Shown piece after piece: positions 11,418-24,767 of a stretch of 64,000 nucleotides of DNA. The DNA comes from Flammulina velutipes (taxonomy: Eukaryota; Basidiomycota; Agaricomycetes; Agaricales; Physalacriaceae). The notes beneath the pieces are model-generated. The model worked only from the letters and a program-made list of their open reading frames with translations, did no database searches and was not told the DNA's origin. How positions within the stretch are numbered: position 1 is the first letter of the stretch; every line of letters begins with the position of its first letter. The stretch covers positions 2,232,001 through 2,296,000 of the forward strand of contig CM022373.1 in NCBI GenBank assembly GCA_011800155.1. Direction: 5' to 3'. The translations under genes and the position numbers were made by a program.

Positions 11418-14400
11418 ATGGATGTGAGTGACCAACTGCTATCTGACTTCACGCGGCATACTTACTTCTTCCCAGCCCAATTTCGCGCAGGGATTGTACA
11501 ATCTCCTCCTTCAAACATTATCGCCTGATACAGTCCAGCTCAAGGCTGTATGTTCCTTTTACTTTCACCTTCGAGACGCCACTGCTTAACTGGATCTTCT
11601 CAAGGCTACATCTCAACTCAATACCGAGTACTATAAAAACCCAGCATGTATTCCCGCCCTCACTGAAATGATTGCGACCTCGCCAGACCAACCAGTTCGT
11701 GTTTTTCATTCGATCACGCCACACCACGTTCTTAAAAGGCATTCTACCTGCAGATCCGTCAACTGGCAGCTGTGGAATTACGAAAACGCATCAACTATGA
11801 TAGTGGCAAGCTCTGGCTCGGTGTTTCCCAAGAAGGGCGTACCACCATTAAATCAAATCTCCCCGAAGTTATCATGAAGGAGTCCAGGTTAGCGCTCACC
11901 ATGCTCATTCAAGGGATGTCTATCGACATAGTATCCACAGCTCTGTCGTACGGAACGCTGCCGCACGCGTCGTCGCGTCCATCGCGTCCATCGAAGTCCC
12001 GGCTGGAACTTGGCCCCAACTCCTCCCCATGCTGCACCAAGCTTGCACATCCCCCGTCGTCCTCCACCGTGAAGTTGGCAGCTTCATGCTCTTTTCTGTT
12101 CTCGAGAACATTTGTGAGGGTTTCCAGGAGCATATGACCGAGCTTTTCAAGCTCTTCGAGCAGACCATCCGTGATCCCGATTCAATCGAAGTCCGCATCA
12201 CCACTGTTCGGTAAGTTTATATTTATTTAACGTTGTGCTTTGTCTTATGAAGCTTTTATAGCGCACTTGGAGTCATCTCACAGTATATCGACTCAGATGA
12301 TAAGGCTGAACTCGTACGTGATTGTTCAACAACTCAAGACTCACAACTCATCGTGTCTTAGGCAATGTATCAAAATATATTACCTGCAATGATCCAGGTT
12401 ATTGGACAGACAGTCGAGACGGGCAACGATGTTGGTGCACGCCACCTCTTTGACGTTCTAGAGACACTCCTTATCCTCGTAAGAATTCTTCTACATATCT
12501 CGTCAGGGGCTGATGTAATTCCAGGAAGTTCCCATCCTCAGCAAAAGTATTCCCGACCTTGTCGACTTCCTCCTCCGGTGTGGTAGCACCCCTACATTCG
12601 AGCAAGATCTTCGTATCCTCGCCCTCAATGCCCTCAACTGGACCGTCCAATAGTAAGTAATCTCTTGGGGTTCAACATATGACATTAAATTTGCTTCTAG
12701 CAAAAAGTCCAAGCTTCAGAGCCTCAATCTCGCACCCATTATGCTCGAGCACCTCATGCCTATTACGACCGAAGACGAACCCGAGGATGTCGACGATGAT
12801 GCGCCCTCTCGCGTGAGTGGTTTTTAACCTCTACGATGTCTTCGTCGTCCTCAATGATATTACAGTCTGCGCTCCGCATTATTGATGGTCTCTCGACCAA
12901 CTTGCCTCCCAGCCAAGTGTTCCCAAAATTACGCGAACTAATTGTGCAATACTTCTCTTCTGCAAATGCGGCACAGAGGCGGGGCGCTATGCTGGCGATT
13001 GGTGTTGCCGTTGAAGGCTGCAGCGAATATATGTCCAATTACATGGATCAGGTGTGGCCCATGGTTGAAGCCGGTCTTCGTGATCCCGACGCTGGCGTTC
13101 GCAAGGCCACTTGCGTTGCTGTCAGTTGCTTCTGCGAGTGGCTCGAAGATGAGTGTGCGGCCAAGCATGCCATGCTGGTGCCTGCTATCATGACTCTCAT
13201 CAACGACGAACCAACCCAGAGGTCTGCCTGCACTGCCCTCGACGCCCTTCTCGAGATCCTACACGACGTCATCGACCAGTATTTGCACCTCATCATGGAG
13301 CGCCTCGCTGGTCTCCTTGAGACCGCGCCTCTGCCAGTCAAGGCCGTGGTTACTGGCGCCATCGGATCTGCTGCTCACGCTTCCCGTGAACATTTCCTCC
13401 CATACTTCGAGCACACCATGTCCCGTCTTCAGCACTTCCTCGTTCTTAATGGCGAGGGTGAAGAGACTGAACTCCGTGGGATCACCATGGACGCCATCGG
13501 TACCTTTGCCGAGGCAGTCGGGAAAGAGACTTTCCGCCCTTACTTTGCCAACATGATGAACCAGGCTTTCGAAGGCATCGAGATGAACAGTGCTCGTCTC
13601 CGGGAGTGCAGCTTCCTCTTCTTCGGTGTCATGGCACGTGTCTTTGGCGAAGAATTTGCTGTCTACCTTCCCCGTGTCGTCCCACCTTTGTTGGCAAGCT
13701 GCAAGCAAGATGAGAGTGCAAGCGATTGTAGGTCTTTGTCTCGTTGCCCAAATCCCATAGCTGACTCAATTATAGTCTCCGTTGCTGAAGCAGCAAATGC
13801 CTTTGACTCGGGCTCCTCCCCTACGAATGCTATCTCCATCACCGATGACAGTGGCAAGGACGGCATTGAGCTCGATGATGTTGACCTCGACAAGCTGATG
13901 GATGTCAACAGTGCCATCGCAGTCGAAAAAGAGATTGCAGCAGATACCATTGGAACCCTTTTCAACGCTACCCGGAGCCACTTTTTCCCTTATGTTGAGC
14001 CATGTTCCCTTGAGCTCACTGAGCTGCTTAGCCACTACTACGAGGGTATCAGAAAGAGTGCTTTAGATTCGCTGTTGGAGATAGTCAGGACCTTGTACGA
14101 GCTGAGTGATCACGCTGACTGGGTTCCCGGGGCTACTGTGGTAAGTCTCGATTTTTTGTACGATACCGGAGCTCATGGCCTTCTGTAGCAAGTCCCTGTC
14201 AGCACCACAGTCCGCGACCTCATCGGTCATGTTATGGCCAATCTCTTAGATATGCACACAACCGAAGATAACAAGTCAGTACCTTCCATATGATCCACAA
14301 CTCTTTTCTTCGTGATGATATATTAACTCAGCTCACTTCGACGCAATGCGCATGAGACGATTTTGTTCTTTTTTTTCTGATCTCCTCTGATTCTCATCAT

Positions 14401-15477
14401 TTGTGCACTGTCTAACCATTTCCCCTTAGATCTGTAGTTTCTTCGCTCTGTGTTGGGCTGGCAGAGACAATGAACAAGGTCGGACCTGCATTGGTTGAGC
14501 ATCGTAAGTATTCGTTCATTATCACGTTCCATTTGTACCTTACTTTGTCACTCTAGACCTCGATCAAGTCTCTGAAATTGCCGTTCAAATTCTTGAGCAG
14601 AAGGCTTTCTGTCAACAAGACCCCGATCAGGATGAGAGTGACGAAGCACCCGAGGACCAGGCAGAATATGACTCTGTCCTCATATCCTCCGCAGGTGACC
14701 TCGTATCCGCCTTGGCCAGCGTCCTCGGCGCAGACTTTGCGCAGGGTTTCAACACTTTCTACCCCCTCATTGCCAAGTTTTACGTATGCGCATTTCGTTC
14801 AAATTCTGATGATGATAGCTAATTTTCGATCTTAGAAAACCGGACGTTCGCTCAGCGACCGATCCTCGTCGATCGGATGCCTGGCAGAGATCATTGCTGG
14901 CATGAAGTCCGCCATTACCCCATATTCTGAACGTTTACTCGACCTGTTCTACCGCGCGTTGAGCGACGAGGAGCCAGAAGTCCTTTCCAACGCTGCCTTT
15001 GGTCTCGGCTTACTCGTTGAGCACTCCGAAATGGACCTATCCCCACAATACATCCAATTGCTTGGTGCTCTCCAGCCACTCTTTTCTGTGGCCCCAGGAG
15101 CGCCTGCAGCGCGTCTCAATGCTCGTGACAACGCAGCAGGTGCCGTTGCCCGCCTCATTGTGCGCAATACTGCCGCCATCCCTCTTGAGCAGGTTCTGCC
15201 CTTGTGGCTATCGGCACTTCCATTGAAAAATGATTTCCTGGAGAATCGCCCTGTGTTCCGTTGCATATTCCACCTCTTCAGCCAGCACTCCTCCGCCCTC
15301 CTCCCTTATCTTGATGCCCTTCTTGGCGTCTTCGCTGTTGTCCTCGATCCAAGTCAGCCCGACCAGGTTGGTGACGAGGTCCGAGCGGATCTCATAAATC
15401 TCATTGGGATGCTACACCGAGAGGATCCAGGCAAGATACAGGCAGCGGGGTTGACACCTTTCGTGCCGGGTGCTTAG
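11418..15477 (+). CDS. Importin-beta family karyopherin, Kap123/importin-4 type
   Basis: Karyopherins of this type carry ribosomal proteins and histones into the nucleus through the pore in a Ran-GTP-dependent way. The very short first coding exon (M-D) at 11418 splices to P-N-F-A-Q-G-L-Y-N-L-L-L-Q-T-L, and further short introns build a protein of about 1,070 residues made of HEAT repeats. The N-terminal motif L-K-A-A-T-S-Q-L-N-T-E-Y-Y and R-Q-L-A-A-V-E-L-R-K-R match Kap123/IPO4. The largest exon (from about 12866) carries R-G-A-M-L-A-I-G-V-A-V-E-G-C and the acidic loop L-D-D-V-D-L-D-K-L-M-D-V-N-S. Another acidic loop (D-Q-D-E-S-D-E-A-P-E-D) lies near 14630. The C-terminus is long and uninterrupted. 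I chose Kap123 over Kap121/IPO5 on N-terminal similarity; the subfamily is less certain than the family. Confidence 0.88.
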
Positions 15478-16166
15478 ACGAGGTTGAAGCGGGTTTGTTT
15501 ATTACTTACGACATTTACATCTTCACGACATACTACTTTGTGTTAGGATACTTATACATTCTTCATGCTTTCTTTTTTCCGCTTCACTTTTTGTTTTGAG
15601 ATACAATACATTGTATGGTTCAGTGTAGGAAATAGTAATCACTGTAGACTGCAGTCATGATTATTGATATTCATGAGCTGCTTATTGTGGCGATCGAGTA
15701 AGCGTAGTGGTGAGCACTGAGCACGCCACACGTGAATTTCACAGGACTTTGAGTAACTTGTTTCTTTGACGACGACTAAGTTAGAATACAAATCGTTAAC
15801 ACCGGTTTATGGTTGCGTATTGTTTTGTATTATGCCCCCTTGCTATATATCAACCAGTCGAGATTCATGTACCTTCAGAATTCGAAGCATTTTAAGTAGC
15901 ACCGAGTACAAACGCCACGTGCAAATACAGACAAACACTTGTCTGCTACTTCCATCATCGTCGCGTTTCCCGGCTCGTCCTATTGTCCTGCCTTTGACAC
16001 TTCTTGTATAATCCCTGCGCTACGCTTTCCTCATCCCGTCTCTTTCAATTTCTTCCTTTCTTGAATAACGGCCTCCTGCTAACATTGACCCTGGCAATAT
16101 TGCTTCCGCCCACGTGAACTCTGTTCAGCACTTGGAAAAACCGATACTTTGGCGACTATTACTAGA
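15478..16166. other. Intergenic region
   Basis: This 689-bp gap separates the importin 3' end from the Ubp8 start. Both genes are on the plus strand, so it holds the importin 3' untranslated region and the Ubp8 promoter. The last 150 bases are pyrimidine-rich. No gene or repeat is seen. Confidence 0.4.
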
Positions 16167-18317
16167 ATGGCAGAAACAGATGCTCCTAGAGTTTTTCCCT
16201 GCCCACATTTGCAAGATATTCTATCTGAAGACCATCCATCGGCGAAGAGATATAAACGAGTCGTGGCGGCATCGGTCCATCTCTACCGAATAGTTCGTAT
16301 AAACCCCAAACGCCGAAAGGTTTGTCCACCTTTTATGTTTTTGAGCGGGGACTGACATTCGACTAAAGATGTCCGTCCCAACTTGTGGTACGTGTCGATT
16401 GCTGTCGACACGTCCGACCGTCTGCCTAGACTGCGGGTTTACCGCATGTTGGGGAAACCACATATTGGATCATCTATCTGACACTGGACATGCATTCTGT
16501 AAGTTTGAGCTGTTCTTCTAAGTGTGGGCTTATACGACTTTTGATGATTCTAGCCGTCGATGTAAAATCCGGCCAGATTCATTGCGACCAATGCGATGAT
16601 ATTGTTTATCATCCTAAATTCGACGCGATGTACTTGGCTGCTACCAGTGCCGCAGAAGAAAGGGAAACACCGTTCAGAGGTAAGGAATACCTGGACGTTT
16701 GCTAGTAAATGGAATGTTGACAGTGAGCAGTGTCAAAAATGATTCGTGGTCCTTTCACTGTGTGGACACCCTCGGAAGAAGACACGGCAGCTCTTCAGAA
16801 TGCGATACCAATATCATGTCAATGTTAGCCTTTGATTTTTTACCTGGTTATTCTTGCACTAATCGCTATAATTAGCACGACGCGGACTGTTGAACCTCGG
16901 ACAAACATGCTTTCTCAACGTAGTGCTTCAATGCCTAGCACACAACCCTCTAATACGGAACTACTTCCTCTCCGACAAACACAATAGATTAGCATGCAAG
17001 ACGGAGGACTGCTCTTGCTGTGAAATGGACCGATTAATCAGTGAAGTTCGTCGCTGATTTGTCCATCCCTCATCAACGTCTGACTTTCCCGTAATAGATC
17101 TATTCGGATGAACGGGATCCCTATGGTCCTGTCTCCTTCTTATCGAGTACATGGAGGAAGGCTCCTGACCTGGCTGGCTACGCCCAGAACGACGCTCACG
17201 AGCTCTTCATCTCGGTGCTTAACCTCATACACAGCAACAGCAAGGGCTCCACAAACATTTACTGCAATTGCATCATACACTCGACGTTTGCGGGCCAATT
17301 ACAGAGTGACGTGAAATGTGAACGGTGCGGGACGGTGAGTAGTGCGGTGGATCCAATGTTGGATATAAGTCTGGAGTTGAAAGACGAGGCGACCTTGAGT
17401 GGATGTTTAAAGAGGTTCTCATCCTTAACTTGGCGTGTTGCTTTACATTGTGCTGACTTACTTTCGCAGATTCACCCAGCCTGAGAAATTGGTGGCGAAG
17501 GAGTACACATGCACAAAATGCTCGAAGGTTGGGCGCGCAGTACGTGGTTCCACTGCATTGATTTACCCAGCTGAATGAGGCAATTAGGATGCCAGTAAAA
17601 GGATGAGTATATTGAAATTGCCGCCTGTGCTCAGTTTTCAGTTCAAGGTACAATTCTCGCAGTCTTTCTATCATTTCCCGGACTGATATCTCTGCAGCGA
17701 TTCGAGCAGAAATCGTCAGATAAAGCTCGAAAGCTAGAGACACCGGTACGCTTCCCCGCGCGACTCAACATGGCACCCTATACGTCTCTCGTAAAAGACA
17801 ACGAGAAGGAGAACCTGTACGTGCTGTCATTGTGATGCATGCGATCTTCCGGTTGACGACGACAGAACACTCGGTCCCGAGATCATGTACGAGTACGATC
17901 TATTTGCTGTGATAAATCATGAAGGAAATATGAGCAATGGGCACTACACCAATTTTGCGCGATTTGGAAATTCGGTAGGCTTTTTTGCTTGCAATTAGTT
18001 AAGCAGTGATATTTACCCTTCCAGTGGTACCGCTTCGACGATGACAAGTGAGTCCATGCGCCTGTTCTTTTCTGCTACTTTACTCAAGTTTTATCAGAGT
18101 GCAACTGTCGAGTTTAGGTGCTTGCCTAGAATCTAGTGCGTATATGTGTTTCTATGTAAAGCGAAGGTTGGAGTACAAACCGCATACACGGCCTACGTAT
18201 GTTATTGCAAGGGAGACGGAAGCGATGAAGGAGAAGCAACTCGAGAAGGCAAAGGAGAAGGAGAAGGAGAAAGAGAAAAACAGAGAGATAGAAGACGCCT
18301 TGCTGGCTGTAATATAA
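16167..18317 (+). CDS. Ubiquitin carboxyl-terminal hydrolase, Ubp8/USP22 type
   Basis: Ubp8 removes ubiquitin from histone H2B as the catalytic subunit of the SAGA deubiquitinating module. The N-terminus holds a UBP-type zinc finger (C-P-H ... C-G-T-C ... C-L-D-C-G ... C-W-G-N-H ... H-L-S-D-T-G-H). The catalytic domain follows, with the Cys box L-N-L-G-Q-T-C-F-L-N-V-V-L-Q (Cys codon 16908-16910), Q-N-D-A-H-E-L-F, a zinc-ribbon C-x-x-C pair (C-E-R-C, C-T-K-C) and the His box N-G-H-Y-T-N-F (His codon 17942-17944). About ten short introns are needed. The tail is a highly charged E/K helix (K-E-K-E-K-E-K-E-K-N). Combining ZnF-UBP with this domain order favours Ubp8/USP22/51 over other deubiquitinases. 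Confidence 0.88.
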
Positions 18318-18569
18318 TTCAAGGATGATCTATGTGCTGGATACCTTTCGATGGGTACTACCATACTGTGTGAAGTTCAACGCCTCCAGTCAAATATCAG
18401 ATCTTAACGCTATAGTATTGAGAAGAGATATATAGAGCATTATGATTATGACTTCAATCGCGATTTAGGAACTTAGCTGCCACTTGTTGACAAATGTTGA
18501 TGCATCCGCTACTTGCTCTGGTACCACCACCGTCAATATTTGAGCTCGCTGGACGGCTCGTCGCTCTAA

Positions 18570-21408
18570 ATGGCGTGCCCGCTCTTCTCCATCTCTACGT
18601 TTTACCTTCTTTCTCTCATCGCAGCACCAGTCTACTCATCTGGCGTGACCGTGTCGACACAGCTAGACGACCAGCTGCCCTTCATAGCCCGCGTTGGTCA
18701 GCCCTATTCTTGGTCCATCTCGAACAAAACTTTCAGCGAATGCGACAAGGCGCTTTCATACTCTATCTCAGATCTTCCTCCCTGGCTGTCGTTCGATCCA
18801 GCGACGCAGAACTTTCACGGAACTCCCAGCGAAAACGATAAAGGCGATGTCGATATCACTGTTACTGCCCGCGGATGCGATTCAACAGCCTCTTCATGGT
18901 TCAGTCTACCCGTCACCTCTAAACAACCGCCCACATTAAAAACGCCTGTCGCCGATCAGTTCAAGGACTCCAACCCATCCTTGTCGTCTGTATTCATAAT
19001 AGGACCTCACTCGGACCTCTATACATCTCGCCCAGCCGTACGTATTCCTCCGAAATGGTCCTTCAGCATCGGCCTACAAGGCGACACGTACACTGCGCCG
19101 GATAACGTATACTATCAAGTCCTTCAAGCAGACGGATCCGAGATTCCCTCCTGGATGCGCTGGAATCCTCAAGACATAACCTTGGAAGGCGTTACACCTA
19201 CAGAAGACTCGATTCCCCTGCCCTCTAGTTTCAACATCGTTCTACATGCATCGGACATCAAGGGAGCGACGGCGGACACTCAATCATTCGACGTAATCAT
19301 CGCCAGCCATGAAGTCTCCATGACCAATGCCGTCCTCCCGACTGTCAATATCACTGCAGACTCGCCCTTCTCCATTTCCCTCAACTCAGCCGCGGACTTC
19401 TCTGGTCTAATGGTCGACGGCAAACCTTTCCAGCTAGAAGATCTGACCGACCTCCTCGTCGAGACAACAGGATTCCCGTGGATCTCCTACGATCGCAAAG
19501 CAAGGCGTTTAAGTGGCGACGCCCCTTCGAAACTAGAGAAAACTCCCGTCATCCCTGTTCAAGTTCAGACGACCTTCAACCAGTCGATACAAACGAATCT
19601 TTCTATCGCTCTGGTACCATCCTTCTTCATTGCCGAAACCTTGTCTCCGATTCTTCTTGGTAGCGATCGCCGCTTGGATCTCGTCTTCAAACCTTTCTTC
19701 TCCAACAGCACATCTACCATGCCTAATGATGTCGACCTTAGCACATCCTACGATCCTGCACAGGCCGGCGACGTTTTAAAATTCGATCCCAATGCAGCGG
19801 TACTCAGTGGAAATATCCCCGGCAACTTTCCATCCAAGCGAATCAATGTGACCATCACCGCCTATTCTCATGTAACACACTCTACTTCACATGCCAATAT
19901 CGCTATATCCTTCTCACCTTCCGACCTCAAGAAGGCAGACATAGGAACATCGGATGGAGGATCTGGAAGGAAGCTAAGCAAGAACTTAGTACTTGGCTTG
20001 AGCATCGCTTTTGGGGCAGTAGGCGGGATCATCGCGCTGGGCATGTTTTTAGCATGTTTCCGTCACTGCGCCAAAGTCGAGGATACTGCTCTAGTCGGTG
20101 AAGAAGGACAACGAGGATGGTCTGAAAAGGATAGGAAATGGTATGGCATTGGAGAGAAAAGCTACGACGACGCTGAGAAGGTGAGCACAATGCTATTCTC
20201 TTGCATTATGGTCTAATTCTGTTTAGTCTGTTGGCATCGCCGCTACCAAGGCTGCTCCTTATGGCGGCCTAGGTCTCAAGCGGGTGGAAGAACGCAGCCA
20301 ATCAAACAGCCTTTCTAACTCGAGCAGCACCGGCAGCGACGAAAACATAGTGCAAAGCCCTGGCGTCATGAGCAAGAAGGAATTCATGTACAGGATACGA
20401 GATACCGTCAGGAACATAAGCGACACTTACAGTCGTCGTCGTCGTCCAAACCTGAACCGTCCAGTCATCGGCAAACCCATCTTGATCAACACAATGTACA
20501 ATCCAGATGGATTACCTCCTTCTCCCAATCCCTTCGATGACCCTCGGACACGTACGGGGCCAACCGTCAGCTTCGCCACTGAGACTCGGTCTTCGACTTC
20601 ATCTGATGACGGCTCCATTCCTCGTCGACGAATAGACGGTCTACCTTCTCGACCGGCTATCGTTCATTTCGCGGACGGTGGCGGCTCCAGAGATTCGATG
20701 ATGTCTCATGCTGCCGAAGCCGTCGTTCAAACAGCATCCAGAGCCAGTGTTCGCAGCGCCATGTCTGTCGCCTCCGATATACATGCATCTATGGCTCGAC
20801 CCCGTCTCGTCCCGTTCACGAGTGCTTCACGTGTTCCGATTCCCAACATGTCTATCTCGTCACCCCCCGGCTCCAGCGACGGTGGTAGCTTCGACGCTTC
20901 ACAACGGATCGTGAGCCAGACGGCTTTGGTTGACAGTGTGGGGAAAAGCAACAGTGGAGACGAGCTCAGCTTCGGCATTCATTATGTGCGTGCGTTGGGC
21001 AGCGATCAGGCGCAGCAGCACGTTGGAACTGCTGCCTCGACGTTAACTGTTTCGACGAACGTGCGGTCTTCATTCTCTTCTTTGGAGTCGTCGCACAATG
21101 GACACGAGCGGTCTGGATTTGAGGTGGTGAAGATGGTGGTGAGGGCAGGGGAGAGATTCAAGTTTCGTGTTCCAGTGGAGCCACTTTCACCGGCGTCCGA
21201 CCATGTCCTGAGACGCCTCCAGTCGCGGTTGATGTCTGGGAATGTGCTGCCGAAGTTCTTGCATGCGGATTTGACGGGGCGTAAGAACGCCGGTGGTGTG
21301 GAGTTTTATGGTGTGCCCGGACCTGGAGATACTGGAGAGCTTGATGTTGGGGTCTTCGACGCAGGTGTTTGTGTTGGGCGTGTACATCTTGAAGTGATTT
21401 CACGGTGA
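18570..21408 (+). CDS. Axl2-like plasma-membrane protein with cadherin-like domains
   Basis: Budding-yeast Axl2 marks sites of polarised growth and septation. The protein is 930 residues from two exons (18570-20180 and 20227-21408). It has a signal peptide (L-F-S-I-S-T-F-Y-L-L-S-L-I-A-A-P-V-Y-S), then dystroglycan-type cadherin-like (CADG) domains recognised by L-P-P-W-L-S-F-D-P-A-T-Q-N-F-H-G-T-P and repeated variants (P-S-W-M-R-W-N, F-P-W-I-S-Y-D). One transmembrane helix (L-V-L-G-L-S-I-A-F-G-A-V-G-G-I-I-A-L-G-M) lies near residue 475, followed by a long Ser-rich cytoplasmic tail (R-D-T-V-R-N-I-S-D-T-Y-S-R-R-R-R-P). The architecture equals Axl2; the function in a basidiomycete is inferred. 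Confidence 0.85.
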
Positions 21409-22473
21409 AGTGTCCTGTGAAGGTGTATTTTATTTATTCATGATTGTATCTTACATGTAAACTATCGCTCGGTTTGTAGCTCACAGTACTAGACTTTTAT
21501 ATTTGTATCACCTATACCTTAGTTAAATCACATCTCCGCATTGTATCGATTTAGATGTGGCGTACATCTTTCTTCTGGGTGGCGCGATAGCAATTTCGCT
21601 GAATTGCCCATGCGAGGATTTTCCTTTGCACGTTGCTGACAATCGTCTGTCTATATGGGTGCTTTAGACTAACTTTTCCATATCGATATCGATGGTAGCC
21701 CACACGGTTGAGGAACGAGCTGGGAATGAGTTGTCGCCGATGATGGTTCAAACGACGTGGATTGTTCATCTCCCATGCACTTCGCAATTAGGGAGAAGCA
21801 TAAACCACATGAAGAGAAGTTCAGAGGTTCTCTAGTCGGCGGTGAAGGTTGAAAGGCAGTGCCACGAGGACCTCCCCAGACGAGCGGGTCGGCGAGGTGG
21901 AACCCGGAGGGGGACCGCTTGGGGTTTTCGACTCGCAATCTGGGTCAAGTCTGGGGTTTTCAAATTGGCACTTGGCTGAACGTTGAAACGCTGACACTGG
22001 GCAGGCACTGCGAGTGAATACATAATTAATTACGCCACGGAAAAGTGCATCCATGTGCATGCGAACGCGTTGAAGGACACGAGGAATAGGTCTTTATAGA
22101 TGACTGAATGGTGATTGGTGCGATGATAGTGGAAGTAAATGAATAAGATGGGAGAAGACCGACGAAGGACGGTTCTTGGCGTGTTTTCATTCATTGAATA
22201 GAGTAAAGTGTACAGCAGCAGTTAGAGCACTGTGATGGTAATACGCCGCAAGCATATGCAGCGAAAGTCGTCTAGCAGCCACGATGCAAAGCGCGTTTTG
22301 CACCATGTGTATAGGCGGCGCCACGTGCTGTCGACCTTGCTTGACTTGAACTTGAACCACGTCGTTGTTCACTTGTTAAACCCTTTTATCAACCTTCATC
22401 TTGCTGGTATGGTCTTCTTGTGTTTTGCTATATAACGGGCGTGCATCTCATCTGCTATCACCCCAGATATCCA
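21409..22473. other. Intergenic region
   Basis: This stretch is 1,065 bp. Several overlapping open frames of 60-90 codons lie on the minus strand at 21550-22060, but no single one resembles a protein or is joined by convincing introns, so I leave them out. A TATATAA at 22429-22435 is 39 bp before the LC8 start codon and is a plausible TATA box. Confidence 0.4.
22429..22435 (+). promoter_or_regulatory. TATA-like box of the dynein light chain gene
   Basis: TATATAA lies 39 bp before the start codon at 22474. Position and sequence fit a TATA box; this is inference from sequence only. Confidence 0.35.
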
Positions 22474-22865
22474 ATGGCCGAGAAAGCAGACGCGCCTACT
22501 TCATCATCGACCGATACCGGCTCAGCGCCTCGTGGCGCCGCCGATGGGGCTGCAGTGCCCAAAGCGACGATCAAGAACGTCGACATGAGCGAGGAGATGC
22601 AGCAGGAGAGCGTAGACATTGCGTCCGCCGCGTTGGAAAAGTTCAACATCGAGAAGGACATTGCTGCACACATCAAGAAGGAGTTTGACCGAAAGCACGG
22701 GCCTACATGGCACGTCGTCGTGGGCAAGAACTTTGGCAGCTACGTGACCCATGGTGCGTACGCGCCGTTCACGTCGTGCCGCACGATGCTGACTGCCTTG
22801 CAGAAACGAAACATTTCATCTACTTTTACGTCGGCTCCCTCGCGATTCTTATCTGGAAGTCATAG
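22474..22865 (+). CDS. Dynein light chain, LC8 type
   Basis: LC8 is a small dimeric hub that binds dynein intermediate chain and many other partners. Two exons (22474-22753, 22804-22865) give 113 residues. The conserved LC8 core is complete: [48 protein letters not shown] and K-H-F-I-Y-F-Y-V-G. The canonical protein is about 89 residues; here an Ala/Thr/Ser-rich extension of about 25 residues precedes the core. The last residues (A-I-L-I-W-K-S) are as expected. Confidence 0.95.
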
Positions 22866-23003
22866 AGGACGCCAGACAGCTGGATGGTAGATATGCACAG
22901 AGGGACACTACTTTACCATCCAAATTTATTCGACCGAGTACATATTTCATTTTGCTTTCTTGCTGCTGCCTTGATCGATCGCTGCTTGATTACGACGACC
23001 ACC

Positions 23004-24149
23004 ATGGCCTCTGCCCCTCTCAGCCAATTTTCTGTGGATCGTGTTCTCAATCAAGGTAACCACGACTTGCTGCTGTCGTGGCGCAGGATATGACTCGTGC
23101 TGAACTGCAGAACCGGAGAAAAAACGGCTGAGCCTTCTTGGGACGTTTCCTGCATCGTGGACACCGGAAGCTTCAGTGGAATCTACAACTGGGGAGCGTG
23201 TTAGAGCTATTTTGCGCATCGAAAAGACTGCGTTGGCGCCGTCCTTTTCCTTATCATCAGTAGAGCATGCCAAGTTGGTTCAGTCCACTGATATCGTACG
23301 CTTGATTTTACTGTCCTTGGATCGCCTCTGACCTTGGTGTTTAGTATTCTTGGCTGGCTGGCTGGCTCAAGTCGTCCTCGCAAGAAGAACAACCACAAGG
23401 CGACGTCAAAATTGATGTCATCTGTCCAGCCACCGACGACCACGTCCGGAAGTACTCGCCTCAAAGGTCCCTTATCGTTCGCGAGACACCCGAACTGTAT
23501 GTCGCAATAACCAAACCATTTATCGATGCATTCCCTGCCTCTCGGACGAAATGGTGCGATCTTGCAGCGCCACATTTCTCTCCGCTAACCCATATGCATC
23601 GTAGGGTAACGAAAATCCTGTCTGGGGAATCCGAGAAAGAGGCTATTCTGTTCGATTGTGCCGAATTTGTGATCCTTCCTGATATGAAGTGGGACCTACA
23701 TACCATCGACAGCCTCTACCTTGTGGCCATTGGACGTGATTCTGCGATACGAAGTCTGCGCGATTTACGCGTCAAGCACGTACCTCTCCTGAAGTCTATA
23801 CGAGATCGCGCCTACGAGGTCGTTAGCAGTAAATGGGGACTGGTGTCGGGCTCGCTGAGAATGTGGATTCATTACCAGCCGAGCTACTATCACTTTCACG
23901 TTCATATCGCCAATTCGAGTTATGAGGGGGCGGGGTTTGGGATGGCTGTAGGACAGGCGCATCTTTTAGAGGATGTTATCACTCTGGTACGTCCAATCAA
24001 CGCGTAGCTTGGCACCATCTCATGCGTCTGTTTAGCTAGAATGCACCGCCAACAGCGGGATTGACATTTTCGAGCGGATGACATTGACGTATGGAGTGGG
24101 AGAAGAGCATGGTTTGTATAGACCAATGGTGGCTGCTCAAACTGCGTGA
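23004..24149 (+). CDS. Scavenger mRNA-decapping enzyme DcpS
   Basis: DcpS hydrolyses the cap dinucleotide left after 3'-5' mRNA decay. Four exons join in phase from M-A-S-A-P-L-S-Q-F-S-V-D-R. The N-terminal swapped domain includes W-T-P-E-A-S and a K-T-A-L-A-P-S-F segment. The C-terminal HIT domain ends in the histidine triad Y-H-F-H-V-H-I-A-N, with central catalytic His codon 23897-23899, followed by the typical G-Q-A-H-L-L-E-D-V-I. The final exon (after the 49-base intron beginning near 23984) ends E-R-M-T-L-T-Y-G-V-G-E-E-H-G-L-Y, with the stop at 24147-24149. The family assignment is firm from the HIT motif plus N-terminal domain. Confidence 0.88.
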
Positions 24150-24767
24150 TGGCGTGAAGGTTTGCCAAGCAGTGACGAAGTACAGCATGGATGGCTTGTC
24201 AGAGTTCAATGAGATAATCGGTGCAGCATGAGGAATCATGGGTATTTCTCTTCGGACGGTCCAGTGGGGCGCGGCAGGATGAGTGGATCAAGGTGTACGG
24301 AGTAGTCTTGTCCATTGTCTGATATATATCTGAAATTGGTGTACCCGTAATAACAACGCTCAGCAGCGCGTTATATAGTGCATTTGTACTCGCCAAATTT
24401 ATGTCACAGTGGGCCGCATTGATGGAAGCGTTCATTTCCAAAAATGGGGAGAGTCTAGACTTTCGGAAGACTTTTTATTTTTCTGGCAACAACAACGACG
24501 TCCGCTAAACAGACATTCGTTATCTTACTCGATACCGCTGCCGTGCAAAGTCCCCACCTGTCGTCCGGAAGATGCACGAAAAGATTCGATGATGTAATCA
24601 GCCATGGCAGGATTTTTGGGGAGTTCTTCCGATCAAGCTGCCCAATACCCCAGGAAAGGAACCGGGTTTAAGCATCCCCTGCAATTTCTTGACTTGACCT
24701 TCAACCACGACATCCACTTCCCTCGTCCTTCAGTTCTTTTCATCGCGAAAAGCCTGCCAGCGACGCC
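24150..24767. other. Intergenic region, probable ACC1 promoter
   Basis: This 618-bp gap precedes the acetyl-CoA carboxylase start. The 100 bases before 24768 are pyrimidine-rich. No gene is seen. Confidence 0.4.

Noticed and set aside
21551..22060. Several overlapping minus-strand open frames
   Set aside because: Three frames are open over the same bases with no domain, no consistent start and no intron support; likely chance in an unconstrained region.
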